Assembly: GCA_023416695.1 (NCBI GenBank)
Contig: JAEZGY010000039.1
Location: forward strand, 1 to 14,304
Direction of reading: 5' to 3'
Source: Bacillota bacterium
GTDB lineage: Bacteria > Bacillota > Clostridia > Lachnospirales > Lachnospiraceae
Length of the DNA stretch: 14,304 bases
The translations under genes and the position numbers were made by a program. Each line of letters opens with the position of its first letter. Within the stretch, counting starts at the first letter, position 1. The notes under the pieces were generated by a model that saw only the letters and a program-made list of their open reading frames with translations, made no database searches and was not told where the DNA came from. Below are positions 7,801-14,073 of the stretch, one piece after another.

Positions 7801-8608
7801 CGTCCTCTTCTTGACATATACTGATAAGATACCAATTATTAATCTCACAAGGAGTATAATGGATATAATATTTGTTATTATTCATATAAATAGCGGTAGA
7901 CTTAGATCTTCCTTGCTCAAAATCCTTTTTTATGGTGTTACTAGTAATTCCTTCAGGGAGGCTATAACTTGCTAAAGCTTGATCTAGGGTATAATAGCTG
8001 CTGATAGGAGTTAACAATGTAAAATCCCGTGTAGTAACATAGGATTTAATATCGTTAATGCCAGAGGAACTAAGAATATGCTTTTTAAAGTAATCTATTG
8101 AAAAAGTGGTGTACAAAAGTCCAGTTATATTGCTTTTTTTATAAAGAGGCACTGCTACGGTAAGAGTAGTATCATTGTCATCTTGTATAAAGGAGATGGT
8201 TTCCCCACGTTTAAAGTTTTCTAGAATCTTTTTTTCATAGGAGGTAAGGTTACTATTATTTGAGAGGGCAACTAAAGAAGAATCACTAATATACCGGGTA
8301 TTTGTAAGGGGGATACTTCCACTATAATTAGATAAAAGCTCATTAAGTAATTGAACACTAGGTTCGTTTCCATTGTTTGTCATAAAGTTGCTTAGGTAAC
8401 GTAAATCTTCTGATATATGCTGTAAGGACAATTTCATATTATTGTTAGCATAGTCGCAATTCTTCCCTAAGGTTTGTTCTACTTGGGAGTCAATGGCGTC
8501 TGTCAGCTGCTCATTGTAGAATTTTATACTAACAAAAATGGCCATTATAGACACAAAAAAAATAAACATGGTCACATAAATGATATTGCTAAACTTAATC
8601 TTTTCCAA
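4889..8608 (-). CDS. Membrane sensor PAS-GGDEF-GAF-like-GGDEF-EAL protein (c-di-GMP phosphodiesterase)
   Basis: The protein has 1239 residues. TM1 is at about 9-28, an extracellular Cache-like sensor at 29-286 and TM2 at about 287-307. Then come a PAS domain (about 319-440), GGDEF-1 (445-612), a GAF-like region (640-805), GGDEF-2 (812-975) and EAL (985-1230). Both GGDEF signatures are degenerate: GGDSF at 529-533 and NADKF at 893-897. Cyclase activity is therefore doubtful; such domains may instead bind GTP or regulate. The EAL domain keeps its expected catalytic and metal residues: EAL 1019-1021, N1078, ELTE 1110-1113, DD 1140-1141, K1161, E1197 and Q1217. The predicted activity is c-di-GMP hydrolysis to pGpG under control of an external ligand. 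The start is TTG at 8608, 6 nt after a perfect AAGGAGGG (8622-8615). The gene is divergent from clpB. Confidence 0.93.
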   Translation of the reverse strand: MEKIKFSNIIYVTMFIFFVSIMAIFVSIKFYNEQLTDAIDSQVEQTLGKNCDYANNNMKLSLQHISEDLRYLSNFMTNNGNEPSVQLLNELLSNYSGSIPLTNTRYISDSSLVALSNNSNLTSYEKKILENFKRGETISFIQDDNDTTLTVAVPLYKKSNITGLLYTTFSIDYFKKHILSSSGINDIKSYVTTRDFTLLTPISSYYTLDQALASYSLPEGITSNTIKKDFEQGRSKSTAIYMNNNKYYIHYTPCEINNWYLISICQEEDAVSQISILSSASRSLYNSVIVIIAVLLFLVLAVQCFINIRNGKNYNRLLLEKACYETAFELVNGVLWEYDIKNDVLTKSDPDQGILTPLAITEHYREYIKNSDLIYPDDMETILDFYEKMISGNKSITVEIRAKDITETYKWFEITSTTIKDNNDQPILAIGQSINIDAEKRTLEQIKAAREMDSLTKLYNKQTADEKIAELISFEAESRIHALLILDIDNFKEINTTYGYVFGDALLVELASRLSKHFKADNNILCRVGGDSFLVYLPDISSASDAINKGKELLSILQDTFKKQDESNHISGSVGLSLYPVDGSSVEILINKAKIALAYSKEHGSNQVNLYNSAFMSYVDYSEVMDEIRTRNNYQPTNQSIIDSSLITNAVEILFDARDIESSINMILGIIGSYYDFYYIAVVEKSEDDTNDSYTYKWRMESNPDMDIDFEILPSTMQTLDLYNIENNNIYFCSTLSDLRQRSPSLAGLLKKYKINGFLVCGISNNGQSLGYIVFTYQDKERIWNESEVDSISLITKILGGYIFNIRAQAKADKLQRTDPLTNANNLTAFTDYANRLIYSNPNTKYVLLYSDINKFKLFNDTYGYTEGDRLLIEFANALKSIMDFDECFGRVNADKFVGLFNYNNPKHFLGKIRVLHDIMNQIPKTKNENYRVSIIIGLCPIYDNLSLSILIDRANIARKSITNRHKSRYAFFNDAMKSDLVKQKEIEDLMEISLASDHFMVFMQPKVYLKNKEICGAEALVRWQHPTKGMISPSEFIPIFEENQFIIKLDYFVFEQTCIHIRKMLDAKQDVYPVSVNMSRLHLGNNDVLTKLKDIVDKYQVPTHYLEIELTESALQENSGHMFSILFQLHKMGFIISMDDFGSGLSSLNLLRTLPFDELKLDKDFFQQGTSTERERIVITNIVRMAQDLHMTIVSEGVETEEQADFLSSINCDIAQGYLFAKPMPIEEYEQTYYPNVK

Positions 8609-8648
8609 GGATAGCCCTCCTTAATCCCGTTTGTACATAGTGGTATAT

Positions 8649-8654
8649 ATTATA
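8649..8654 (-). promoter_or_regulatory. Candidate -10 of the GGDEF-EAL gene
   Basis: On the minus strand 8654-8649 reads TATAAT. It lies about 40 nt before the TTG start, giving a short leader that contains the strong ribosome site. The -35 is poor (A/T-rich), so the promoter may need an activator or an alternative sigma factor. Confidence 0.4.
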
Positions 8655-8681
8655 TCGGAGAAAACCATAATAAAATTAAGC

Positions 8682-8710
8682 TTGCACATTAATTCCATAT
8701 GTGTTATAGT
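8682..8710 (+). promoter_or_regulatory. clpB promoter with an inverted repeat in the spacer
   Basis: TTGCAC (8682-8687), a 17-bp spacer and TATAGT (8705-8710) preceded by TGT give an extended -10 promoter. CACAT (8685-8689) and ATGTG (8699-8703) form an inverted repeat overlapping the -35 and spacer, a possible operator. Neither a CIRCE element (TTAGCACTC and its complement) nor a CtsR heptad repeat (GGTCAAA) is present. Confidence 0.6.
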
Positions 8711-8756
8711 TGATATAGAACAAATAAAACTTGGATAGTCTAAGGAGGGGTTCTTT

Positions 8757-11360
8757 GTGAATATTAATAAATTTACACAAAAGTCTATAGAAGCAGTTCA
8801 AGCCTGTGAAAAGATTGCATATGAATATGGAAATCAAGAGATTACACAAGAGCATTTTATATACAGTTTATTGACCATAGAAGATAGTTTGATTAAAAAG
8901 TTAATTGTCAAAATGGGGATTAATGCAGATGTATTTCTTAATGCTGTAAGAGCCTCTATTGAGAAAAAACCTAAGGTTAGTGGTAGCAGTCAGATCTATA
9001 TTAGTAATGACTTAAATAAAGTTTTGATTTACGCAGAGGATGAAGCAAAGCGAATGGGGGATGAATATGTTTCTGTAGAGCACCTATTCTTAAGCCTCAT
9101 AAAGCAACCAAGTCGCGACACAAAGGAGTTGTTTAAGCAGTTTGCCATTAATCGTGAAAGCTTTCTTCAAGCGTTATCTACGGTTCGCGGAAATCAGAAG
9201 GTCACTACCGACAATCCGGAAGATACCTATGATACCCTTGAAAAATACGGCTATGATTTAGTAGAGCGAGCAAGAGAGCAAAAGCTTGATCCTGTCATAG
9301 GACGTGATTCCGAGATCCGTGATGTAGTTCGTATTTTATCTCGTAAAACTAAGAATAACCCTGTATTAATTGGAGAGCCTGGTGTTGGAAAGACAGCAGT
9401 AGTAGAAGGACTGGCGCAAAGAATAGTCCGTAGGGACGTGCCAGAGGCATTAAAGGATAAGAAGATATTTGCACTTGATATGGGCGCTCTAGTGGCTGGT
9501 GCAAAGTATCGAGGAGAATTTGAGGAGCGTCTTAAGGCGGTCTTAGAAGAAGTTAAGAAAAGTGAAGGGAGAATTATTCTTTTCATCGATGAACTTCACC
9601 TGATTGTAGGAGCTGGTAAGACCGATGGTGCTATGGATGCCGGTAATATGCTAAAGCCGATGCTAGCAAGAGGAGAACTTCATTGTATCGGAGCCACTAC
9701 GTTAAATGAATATCGTCAGTATATTGAGAAGGATGCTGCCTTAGAACGTAGGTTTCAGCCAGTTCTTGTAGATGAGCCTACGGTTGAGGACACCATCTCG
9801 ATTCTTAGAGGTCTTAAGGAACGCTATGAAGTCTTTCATGGAGTTAAGATTACAGACTCTGCTCTAGTATCAGCAGCAACCTTATCGCATCGGTATATTT
9901 CAGATCGTTTTTTACCAGATAAGGCCATTGACTTGGTAGATGAGGCATGTGCCCTAATAAAAACAGAGTTAGACTCTATGCCAACAGAGTTAGATGATAT
10001 TGGCCGTCATATTATGCAGCTTGAGATTGAAGAGGCAGCCTTAAAGAAGGAGGAGGACCACCTAAGTAAGGAGCGCCTAGCAAACCTTCAAAAGGAGTTA
10101 GCAGAACTTCGTGATGAATTTAATGTAGCCAAGGCAAAATGGGATGCAGAAAAGGCTAGTGTAGAGAAGGTACAAAAGCTAAAAGAAGAGATGGAAGCGG
10201 TTCACAATGAGATTCAGATGGCTCAGAGAGAATATGATTTGAATCGGGCAGCAGAGCTGCAGTATGGCAAGCTTCCTGAGCTTGAGAAGCAGTTAGCCAT
10301 TGAAGAGGAGAGAGTTCGCAAGGAAGAGCATACCTTAGTCCATGAAAATGTCAGTGAAGAGGAGATTGCTAGAATCATTTCAAAATGGACGGGAATCCCT
10401 GTAGCGAAACTAACAGAAAGTGAACGTAATAAAACCCTTCATCTAGCAGATGCCCTCCATAAGCGAGTAATTGGTCAAAATGAGGGTGTGGAGAAGGTTA
10501 CAGAAGCTATCCTTCGCTCTAAGGCTGGAATTAAGGATCCTAGCAAACCAATTGGTTCCTTCTTATTCCTTGGACCTACTGGAGTTGGTAAGACGGAGCT
10601 TGCCAAAGCCCTAGCAAGTAACCTGTTTGATGATGAGAATAATATGGTTAGAATCGATATGAGTGAGTATATGGAGAAGCACTCCGTATCCCGTTTGATT
10701 GGGGCACCTCCTGGATATGTAGGTTATGAAGAGGGAGGCCAATTAACAGAGGCAGTTCGTAGAAAGCCATATTCTGTTGTATTGTTTGATGAGGTTGAGA
10801 AGGCTCATCCCGATGTATTTAACGTGTTACTACAAGTCTTAGATGATGGGAGAGTAACGGATTCTCAAGGACGAACCGTGGACTTTAAGAATACAATCCT
10901 GATTATGACCTCCAATATTGGATCTAGCTATTTGTTAGATGGGGTAGAAGAGGATGGAAGTATTGCAGAGTCAGCAGAAAAGATGGTTATGAATGACTTA
11001 AGAGCTCATTTTAGACCTGAATTCTTAAATCGTTTAGATGAGATTATTCTTTTTAAACCGTTGACGAAAAATAATATTACAGGAATCATTGATCTTCTTA
11101 TAGCAGATTTAAATAAACGATTAGTGGATAAAGAGTTATCTGTGGAATTGACACAAAATGCAAAGCAATATGTAGTAGACAGTGCTTACGATCCAGTATA
11201 CGGAGCAAGGCCATTAAAGAGATTCTTAACTAAGAATGTGGAAACATTAACAGCTAGACTTATCTTAGGTGGAGAAGTCAACATGGGTGATACGGTTGTG
11301 ATTGATTATAATGGTGAGGAACTTGTACCAACGGTAAAGCAGAGTCTTCGAGTATCTTAA
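8757..11360 (+). CDS. clpB: ATP-dependent disaggregase ClpB
   Basis: This 867-residue Hsp100 chaperone extracts polypeptides from aggregates, working with DnaK. Order: N-domain (1-145, two Clp-N repeats); AAA-1 with Walker A GEPGVGKT (206-213), Walker B IDE (277-279) and arginine fingers R331-R332; the long coiled-coil middle domain (about 405-530) that separates ClpB from ClpA and ClpX; and AAA-2 with Walker A GPTGVGKT (606-613), Walker B FDE (677-679), pore loop GYVG (653-656) and sensor-2 GAR (816-818). There is no ClpP-binding tripeptide or zinc finger, so it is a disaggregase and not a protease subunit. The start is GTG at 8757, 6 nt after AAGGAGGGG (8742-8750). Length is normal for the family. 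It is monocistronic: own promoter and own terminator. No HrcA or CtsR operator is visible, so heat control is not explained by those systems. Confidence 0.98.
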   Translation: MNINKFTQKSIEAVQACEKIAYEYGNQEITQEHFIYSLLTIEDSLIKKLIVKMGINADVFLNAVRASIEKKPKVSGSSQIYISNDLNKVLIYAEDEAKRMGDEYVSVEHLFLSLIKQPSRDTKELFKQFAINRESFLQALSTVRGNQKVTTDNPEDTYDTLEKYGYDLVERAREQKLDPVIGRDSEIRDVVRILSRKTKNNPVLIGEPGVGKTAVVEGLAQRIVRRDVPEALKDKKIFALDMGALVAGAKYRGEFEERLKAVLEEVKKSEGRIILFIDELHLIVGAGKTDGAMDAGNMLKPMLARGELHCIGATTLNEYRQYIEKDAALERRFQPVLVDEPTVEDTISILRGLKERYEVFHGVKITDSALVSAATLSHRYISDRFLPDKAIDLVDEACALIKTELDSMPTELDDIGRHIMQLEIEEAALKKEEDHLSKERLANLQKELAELRDEFNVAKAKWDAEKASVEKVQKLKEEMEAVHNEIQMAQREYDLNRAAELQYGKLPELEKQLAIEEERVRKEEHTLVHENVSEEEIARIISKWTGIPVAKLTESERNKTLHLADALHKRVIGQNEGVEKVTEAILRSKAGIKDPSKPIGSFLFLGPTGVGKTELAKALASNLFDDENNMVRIDMSEYMEKHSVSRLIGAPPGYVGYEEGGQLTEAVRRKPYSVVLFDEVEKAHPDVFNVLLQVLDDGRVTDSQGRTVDFKNTILIMTSNIGSSYLLDGVEEDGSIAESAEKMVMNDLRAHFRPEFLNRLDEIILFKPLTKNNITGIIDLLIADLNKRLVDKELSVELTQNAKQYVVDSAYDPVYGARPLKRFLTKNVETLTARLILGGEVNMGDTVVIDYNGEELVPTVKQSLRVS

Positions 11361-11381
11361 GAAGTAAAAGAATCTTGTATT

Positions 11382-11420
11382 AAGTGCCAGGGGCCCAAAA
11401 TCCTCTGGTACTTTTATTTT
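11382..11420 (+). terminator. clpB terminator
   Basis: A 12-bp stem pairs 11382-11393 with 11402-11413, with two G-T wobbles and an 8-nt loop, followed by a U-rich tract (CTTTTATTTT). It lies about 20 bp after the clpB stop. Confidence 0.88.
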
Positions 11421-11431
11421 GAAGTATTTTC

Positions 11432-11460
11432 TTGACAAAGGGAGAACCACTGTGTATACT
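11432..11460 (+). promoter_or_regulatory. Strong promoter of the DEAD-box helicase leader
   Basis: A perfect TTGACA (11432-11437), a 17-bp spacer and TATACT (11455-11460) form a near-consensus housekeeping promoter. Transcription should start at about 11467. This is the only convincing promoter between the clpB terminator and the helicase gene, implying a leader of about 237 nt. Confidence 0.85.
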
Positions 11461-11513
11461 TACTAAGAGGCTATTTTAGAGATATTTGATTTATATACAG
11501 GTGAATAATCATA

Positions 11514-11540
11514 CTTTGTTATGAACATAACTAAACAAAG
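11514..11540 (+). other. Leader hairpin before the internal terminator
   Basis: CTTTGTT (11514-11520) can pair with AACAAAG (11534-11540); alternatively GTTAT (11518-11522) can pair with ATAAC (11527-11531) inside it. The hairpin sits 11 nt before the internal terminator, and its two alternative pairings could matter for attenuation. Confidence 0.4.
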
Positions 11541-11631
11541 AAGATGTCAGCTCTTAGTCCAATGGCTAAGGGTTTTTTTATGCATAGAGGCAATGGGACA
11601 CTCTTACGTAAAAATGGGCAATACTATGTAA
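11521..11631 (+). CDS. Possible leader peptide ORF spanning the internal terminator
   Basis: An ATG at 11521 opens a 36-codon frame, basic at the start (MNITKQRRCQLLVQ), that stops at 11629-11631 and runs through the terminator hairpin at 11551-11572. If translated, ribosomes here would block the terminator, as in ribosome-mediated attenuation. The closest ribosome-site-like sequence, AGGTGA (11499-11504), is 16 nt away, which is too far for efficient initiation. It is a weak candidate noted only because of its position. Confidence 0.2.
   Translation: MNITKQRRCQLLVQWLRVFLCIEAMGHSYVKMGNTM
11551..11579 (+). terminator. Internal (leader) terminator upstream of the helicase gene
   Basis: A 9-bp stem (11551-11559 with 11564-11572, including two T-G wobbles) has a 4-nt loop (CAAT) and is followed at once by seven T (11573-11579). 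It lies between the strong promoter at 11432-11460 and the helicase start at 11704, with no clear second promoter after it. It would release a short RNA of about 110 nt unless read through, so it is a candidate attenuator. Confidence 0.8.
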
Positions 11632-11660
11632 TGTGCCGTTATTAGACATTACGTAAGAGT
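11600..11660 (+). repeat. 12-bp perfect inverted repeat in the helicase leader
   Basis: ACTCTTACGTAA (11600-11611) and TTACGTAAGAGT (11649-11660) are perfect inverted repeats 37 bp apart. Each arm contains the self-complementary octamer TTACGTAA. In RNA the arms could form a long hairpin ending about 25 nt before the ribosome site. An alternative stem, GTAATGT (11628-11634) with ACATTAC (11646-11652), would compete with it. It may be a switching RNA or a pair of protein-binding sites. Confidence 0.75.
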
Positions 11661-11703
11661 ATATAAATAGAGATCATTTAAACAGAGAAGAAAGGATTAT
11701 TAA

Positions 11704-13299
11704 ATGGAAGCAGTTAGATTTGAAGAGTTACAAATAGATAATGCTATACTACGAGCAATTGTAGATATGGGATTTGAACAAGCTAGTCCAATTCAGGCAC
11801 AGGCTATTCCAGCTGTTTTAGCAGGAGGCGACATTATTGGACAGGCACAGACTGGTACAGGAAAGACCGCAGCTTTCGGTATTCCATTACTACAAAAGAT
11901 TGATCCAAAGAGCAAGCATTTACAGGGCATTGTTCTTTGTCCAACAAGAGAGCTAGCAATTCAGGTATCCGAAGAGATTCGTAATTTAGGAAAATACATG
12001 CACGGAGTTAAGGTTCTTCCTGTATATGGAGGGCAAGACATTACAAAACAGATACGTTCTCTTAAAGCCGGAGCTCAAATAGTAGTAGGAACTCCAGGCC
12101 GTGTCATGGACCACATGAGAAGAAAAACCGTAAAGTTTGATCATGTCAACATGATAGTTCTTGATGAAGCAGATGAGATGCTTAATATGGGATTCCGTGA
12201 AGATATGGAGACTATTCTTTCCGATATTCCTGAAGATAGACAGACCGTACTATTTTCTGCAACAATGCCAAAGCCTATTATGGAAATTGCGCAGAAGTTC
12301 CAGAAGGAAACACAGATTATTCGTGTAGTGAAAAAGGAATTAACCGTACCTAAGATTGAACAGTATTACTATGAAGTTCGCCCAAGAAACAAGATGGAAG
12401 TATTATCTCGTCTCTTAGATGTATATACTCCAAAGCTTTCTGTAGTGTTCTGTAATACGAAACGTCAGGTTGAGGAAACAGTAGAAGGGTTGAAGGGAAG
12501 AGGCTATTTTGCTGAAGCACTTCATGGTGATTTAAAGCAGCTACAACGTGATCGTGTTATGAATGGGTTCCGTACAGGTAAGGTAGACATCTTAGTGGCA
12601 ACGGATATTGCAGCACGTGGTATCGACGTAGATGATGTAGAAGCAGTGTTTAACTATGATGTTCCACAGGATGAAGAATTCTATGTTCACAGAATCGGTA
12701 GAACTGGTCGTGCAGGTCGTATGGGTCGTGCATTTACCTTAGTTGTAGGAAGAGATATTTACAAGCTAAAGGATATTCAACGCTACTGTAAGACTAAGAT
12801 TATGGCACAACCAATCCCATCCCTTTATGATGTAACCAATGTAAAGGCTGAAAAAATCTTAGATCAAGTAAATGGAATCATTGAAAGCATTGATTTAAGC
12901 AAAATGATTGAAATCATTGAAAAGAAAGTTAATGAGGAAGAATACACTTCCCTAGAGGTGGCAGCAGCTTTCCTAAAGATGTCCATGGGTGATACCAATG
13001 AACACATCGAGGAAGCTCCAAGGCAAAGTAGAGGACAGAAATCCTCTGGTTCTGCAAAAGGCATGGTTCGCCTTTTTATTAATGTAGGTAAGAGCCAAAA
13101 TGCCCGTCCAGGGGATATCCTAGGAGCCATTGCAGGAGAAACGGGAATAGCAGGACATTTGATCGGAACTATTGATGTATATGACAAATATACCTTTGTA
13201 GATGTTCCAAAGGAATATGCAGATGATGTAATCAATGTAATGAAGAATGCAAAGATTAAAGGTAAAACCGTGAATGTGGAAGTTGCCAATAAAAGATAA
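11704..13299 (+). CDS. DEAD-box ATP-dependent RNA helicase with DbpA-type RNA-binding tail (DeaD/CsdA-like)
   Basis: The protein has 531 residues. It unwinds short RNA duplexes using ATP in the cytoplasm; relatives act in ribosome assembly, mRNA decay and cold adaptation. Motifs in order: Q motif around GFEQASPIQ (23-31), I AQTGTGKT (48-55), Ia PTRELA (80-85), II DEAD (154-157), III SAT (185-187), V ARGIDVD (304-310) and VI HRIGRTGR (329-336). A linker follows. Residues 454-529 match the DbpA/CsdA RNA-binding domain, from GMVRLFINVGKSQNARPGDI to the C-terminus. In DbpA this domain binds a 23S rRNA hairpin; whether this one is equally specific is not shown here. ATG 11704 follows GAAAGGA (11689-11695) at 8 nt. 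The gene has its own strong promoter, an unusually structured leader and its own terminator. All core motifs look intact. Confidence 0.96.
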   Translation: MEAVRFEELQIDNAILRAIVDMGFEQASPIQAQAIPAVLAGGDIIGQAQTGTGKTAAFGIPLLQKIDPKSKHLQGIVLCPTRELAIQVSEEIRNLGKYMHGVKVLPVYGGQDITKQIRSLKAGAQIVVGTPGRVMDHMRRKTVKFDHVNMIVLDEADEMLNMGFREDMETILSDIPEDRQTVLFSATMPKPIMEIAQKFQKETQIIRVVKKELTVPKIEQYYYEVRPRNKMEVLSRLLDVYTPKLSVVFCNTKRQVEETVEGLKGRGYFAEALHGDLKQLQRDRVMNGFRTGKVDILVATDIAARGIDVDDVEAVFNYDVPQDEEFYVHRIGRTGRAGRMGRAFTLVVGRDIYKLKDIQRYCKTKIMAQPIPSLYDVTNVKAEKILDQVNGIIESIDLSKMIEIIEKKVNEEEYTSLEVAAAFLKMSMGDTNEHIEEAPRQSRGQKSSGSAKGMVRLFINVGKSQNARPGDILGAIAGETGIAGHLIGTIDVYDKYTFVDVPKEYADDVINVMKNAKIKGKTVNVEVANKR

Positions 13300-13315
13300 T
13301 AGATAGTAGACCAAG

Positions 13316-13356
13316 GTCTCTTACATGATGAATATTGTCATGTAAGGGACTTTTTT
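13316..13356 (+). terminator. Helicase gene terminator
   Basis: A 13-bp stem pairs 13316-13328 with 13338-13350, with one T-G wobble and a 9-nt loop, followed by six T (13351-13356). It starts 16 bp after the helicase stop codon. Confidence 0.92.
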
Positions 13357-13441
13357 GCTATATAGGTATCTACTGAGAAAATTTCTAGTTAAAATAGGAT
13401 ATATAAACAATAACCTCCTCTGGCATAATTTGCTACACTAG

Positions 13442-13470
13442 TTGACAAGAAAGCAAAAAAGTTATAAAAT
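13442..13470 (+). promoter_or_regulatory. perR promoter
   Basis: A perfect TTGACA (13442-13447) is followed, after 17 bp, by TAAAAT (13465-13470) within TATAAAAT. Transcription should start near 13476, inside the 7-1-7 operator-like sequence that follows. Confidence 0.75.
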
Positions 13471-13485
13471 TAATAATAATTACTG
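13471..13485 (+). promoter_or_regulatory. Candidate PerR box (perR autoregulation)
   Basis: TAATAAT-A-ATTACTG has the 7-1-7 form of Fur-family operators, with five of seven positions symmetric. It overlaps the expected transcription start. Sequence 13474-13489 (TAATAATTACTGATTT) matches 14062-14077 before the rubrerythrin gene at 15 of 16 positions. PerR autoregulation is known in other Bacillota; here it is inferred. Confidence 0.65.
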
Positions 13486-13505
13486 ATTTGAAAGGAGGGA
13501 ATCAC

Positions 13506-13907
13506 ATGAGTACAGCATTAAAGTATAGTCGACAAAGAGAGTCTATAAAGAATTATCTAATGAATACAAAAGAACATCCTACTGCAGATATGGTATATCA
13601 GTATGTAAGAAAGGAATATCCTAAAGTTAGTCTTGGAACTGTATACCGCAATTTAAGCCTCTTGGTAGAGTTAGGAGAGATTATAAAGCTGGATTGTGGG
13701 GATGGTTACGATCGGTTTGACGCCAATATGGAACCCCATTATCATGTAGTTTGTACCTCCTGTAATGAATTAGAGGATCTTAAAATGGAGTCTATTGATC
13801 ATATTAAGACCATTGCAAATGCAGCGTATAAAGGGATTATTATAGGTCACCATACTATATTCTATGGCCTATGTGAGAGATGTAAGAACACACAACAAGA
13901 GAAGTAA
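13506..13907 (+). CDS. perR: Peroxide-sensing Fur-family repressor PerR
   Basis: This 133-residue repressor senses hydrogen peroxide by iron-catalysed oxidation of metal-ligand histidines and controls peroxide-defence genes. The winged-helix DNA-binding domain includes SLGTVYRNLSLL (42-53). The structural zinc site has both CxxC pairs (C83/C86 and C123/C126). The regulatory metal ligands H24, D72, H78, H80 and D91 all align with B. subtilis PerR H37, D85, H91, H93 and D104 at a constant offset of 13. Having Asp rather than Glu at the D85 position is the feature that marks PerR against Fur. I chose ATG 13506, 6 nt after AAGGAGGG (13492-13499); a TTG at 13488 would include the ribosome site. 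It lies directly upstream of a rubrerythrin gene whose promoter carries the same operator-like sequence. Confidence 0.93.
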   Translation: MSTALKYSRQRESIKNYLMNTKEHPTADMVYQYVRKEYPKVSLGTVYRNLSLLVELGEIIKLDCGDGYDRFDANMEPHYHVVCTSCNELEDLKMESIDHIKTIANAAYKGIIIGHHTIFYGLCERCKNTQQEK

Positions 13908-13916
13908 AGTAAGACG

Positions 13917-13952
13917 CAGCCTTGTAACTAAAGTAATTTAAGTGCAAGGCTG
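13917..13952 (+). other. Hairpin after perR, weak terminator candidate
   Basis: CAGCCTTG (13917-13924) and CAAGGCTG (13945-13952) form a perfect 8-bp stem that can be extended inside by ACT/AGT (13927-13929/13941-13943). No T-tract follows (TAGTTATG), so it would be a poor intrinsic terminator. It may stabilise the perR mRNA 3' end or allow read-through into the rubrerythrin gene. Confidence 0.45.
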
Positions 13953-14021
13953 TAGTTATGTTATAAGAAAGAATGTATTTACAATATCTTAAAATAAAAA
14001 CAAAAAAGTTCAAAAAAGTAA

Positions 14022-14050
14022 TTGACAAAGATTCATCATTAAGATATTAT
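14022..14050 (+). promoter_or_regulatory. Rubrerythrin gene promoter
   Basis: A perfect TTGACA (14022-14027), a 17-bp spacer and TATTAT (14045-14050) form a strong promoter. A-rich sequence upstream (about 13990-14020) resembles an UP element. Transcription should start near 14057, giving a leader of about 114 nt. Confidence 0.85.
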
Positions 14051-14058
14051 AATAATAA

Positions 14059-14073
14059 CAGTAATGATTACTG
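14059..14073 (+). promoter_or_regulatory. Candidate PerR box of the rubrerythrin gene
   Basis: CAGTAAT-G-ATTACTG is a perfect 7-1-7 palindrome, the architecture of PerR operators (canonical Bacillus form TTATAATnATTATAA). It lies just after the expected start of transcription. A second sequence, 14047-14061, matches the canonical box at 11 of 14 positions and covers the -10, so two sites may overlap. Repression by the adjacent perR product is the natural reading. Confidence 0.72.

Noticed and set aside
9251..9586. Minus-strand 111-codon frame inside clpB
   Set aside because: It is antisense to the conserved AAA-1 domain and has no ribosome site or recognisable protein; it is a shadow frame.
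11462..11558. ACTAAGAG (11462-11469) is complementary to CTCTTAGT (11551-11558), the 5' arm of the leader terminator, suggesting an antiterminator
   Set aside because: The expected transcription start is about 11467, so most of the upstream arm would not be in the RNA. It could be revived only if transcription starts earlier.
12864..13289. Minus-strand 141-codon frame inside the helicase gene
   Set aside because: It is antisense to the conserved linker and RNA-binding tail; its composition is that of a shadow frame.
13319..13410. Minus-strand short frame starting TTG 13410 behind a GAGGAGG-like sequence
   Set aside because: The spacing of 3 nt is too short, no promoter is evident, and the frame reads through the helicase terminator hairpin.
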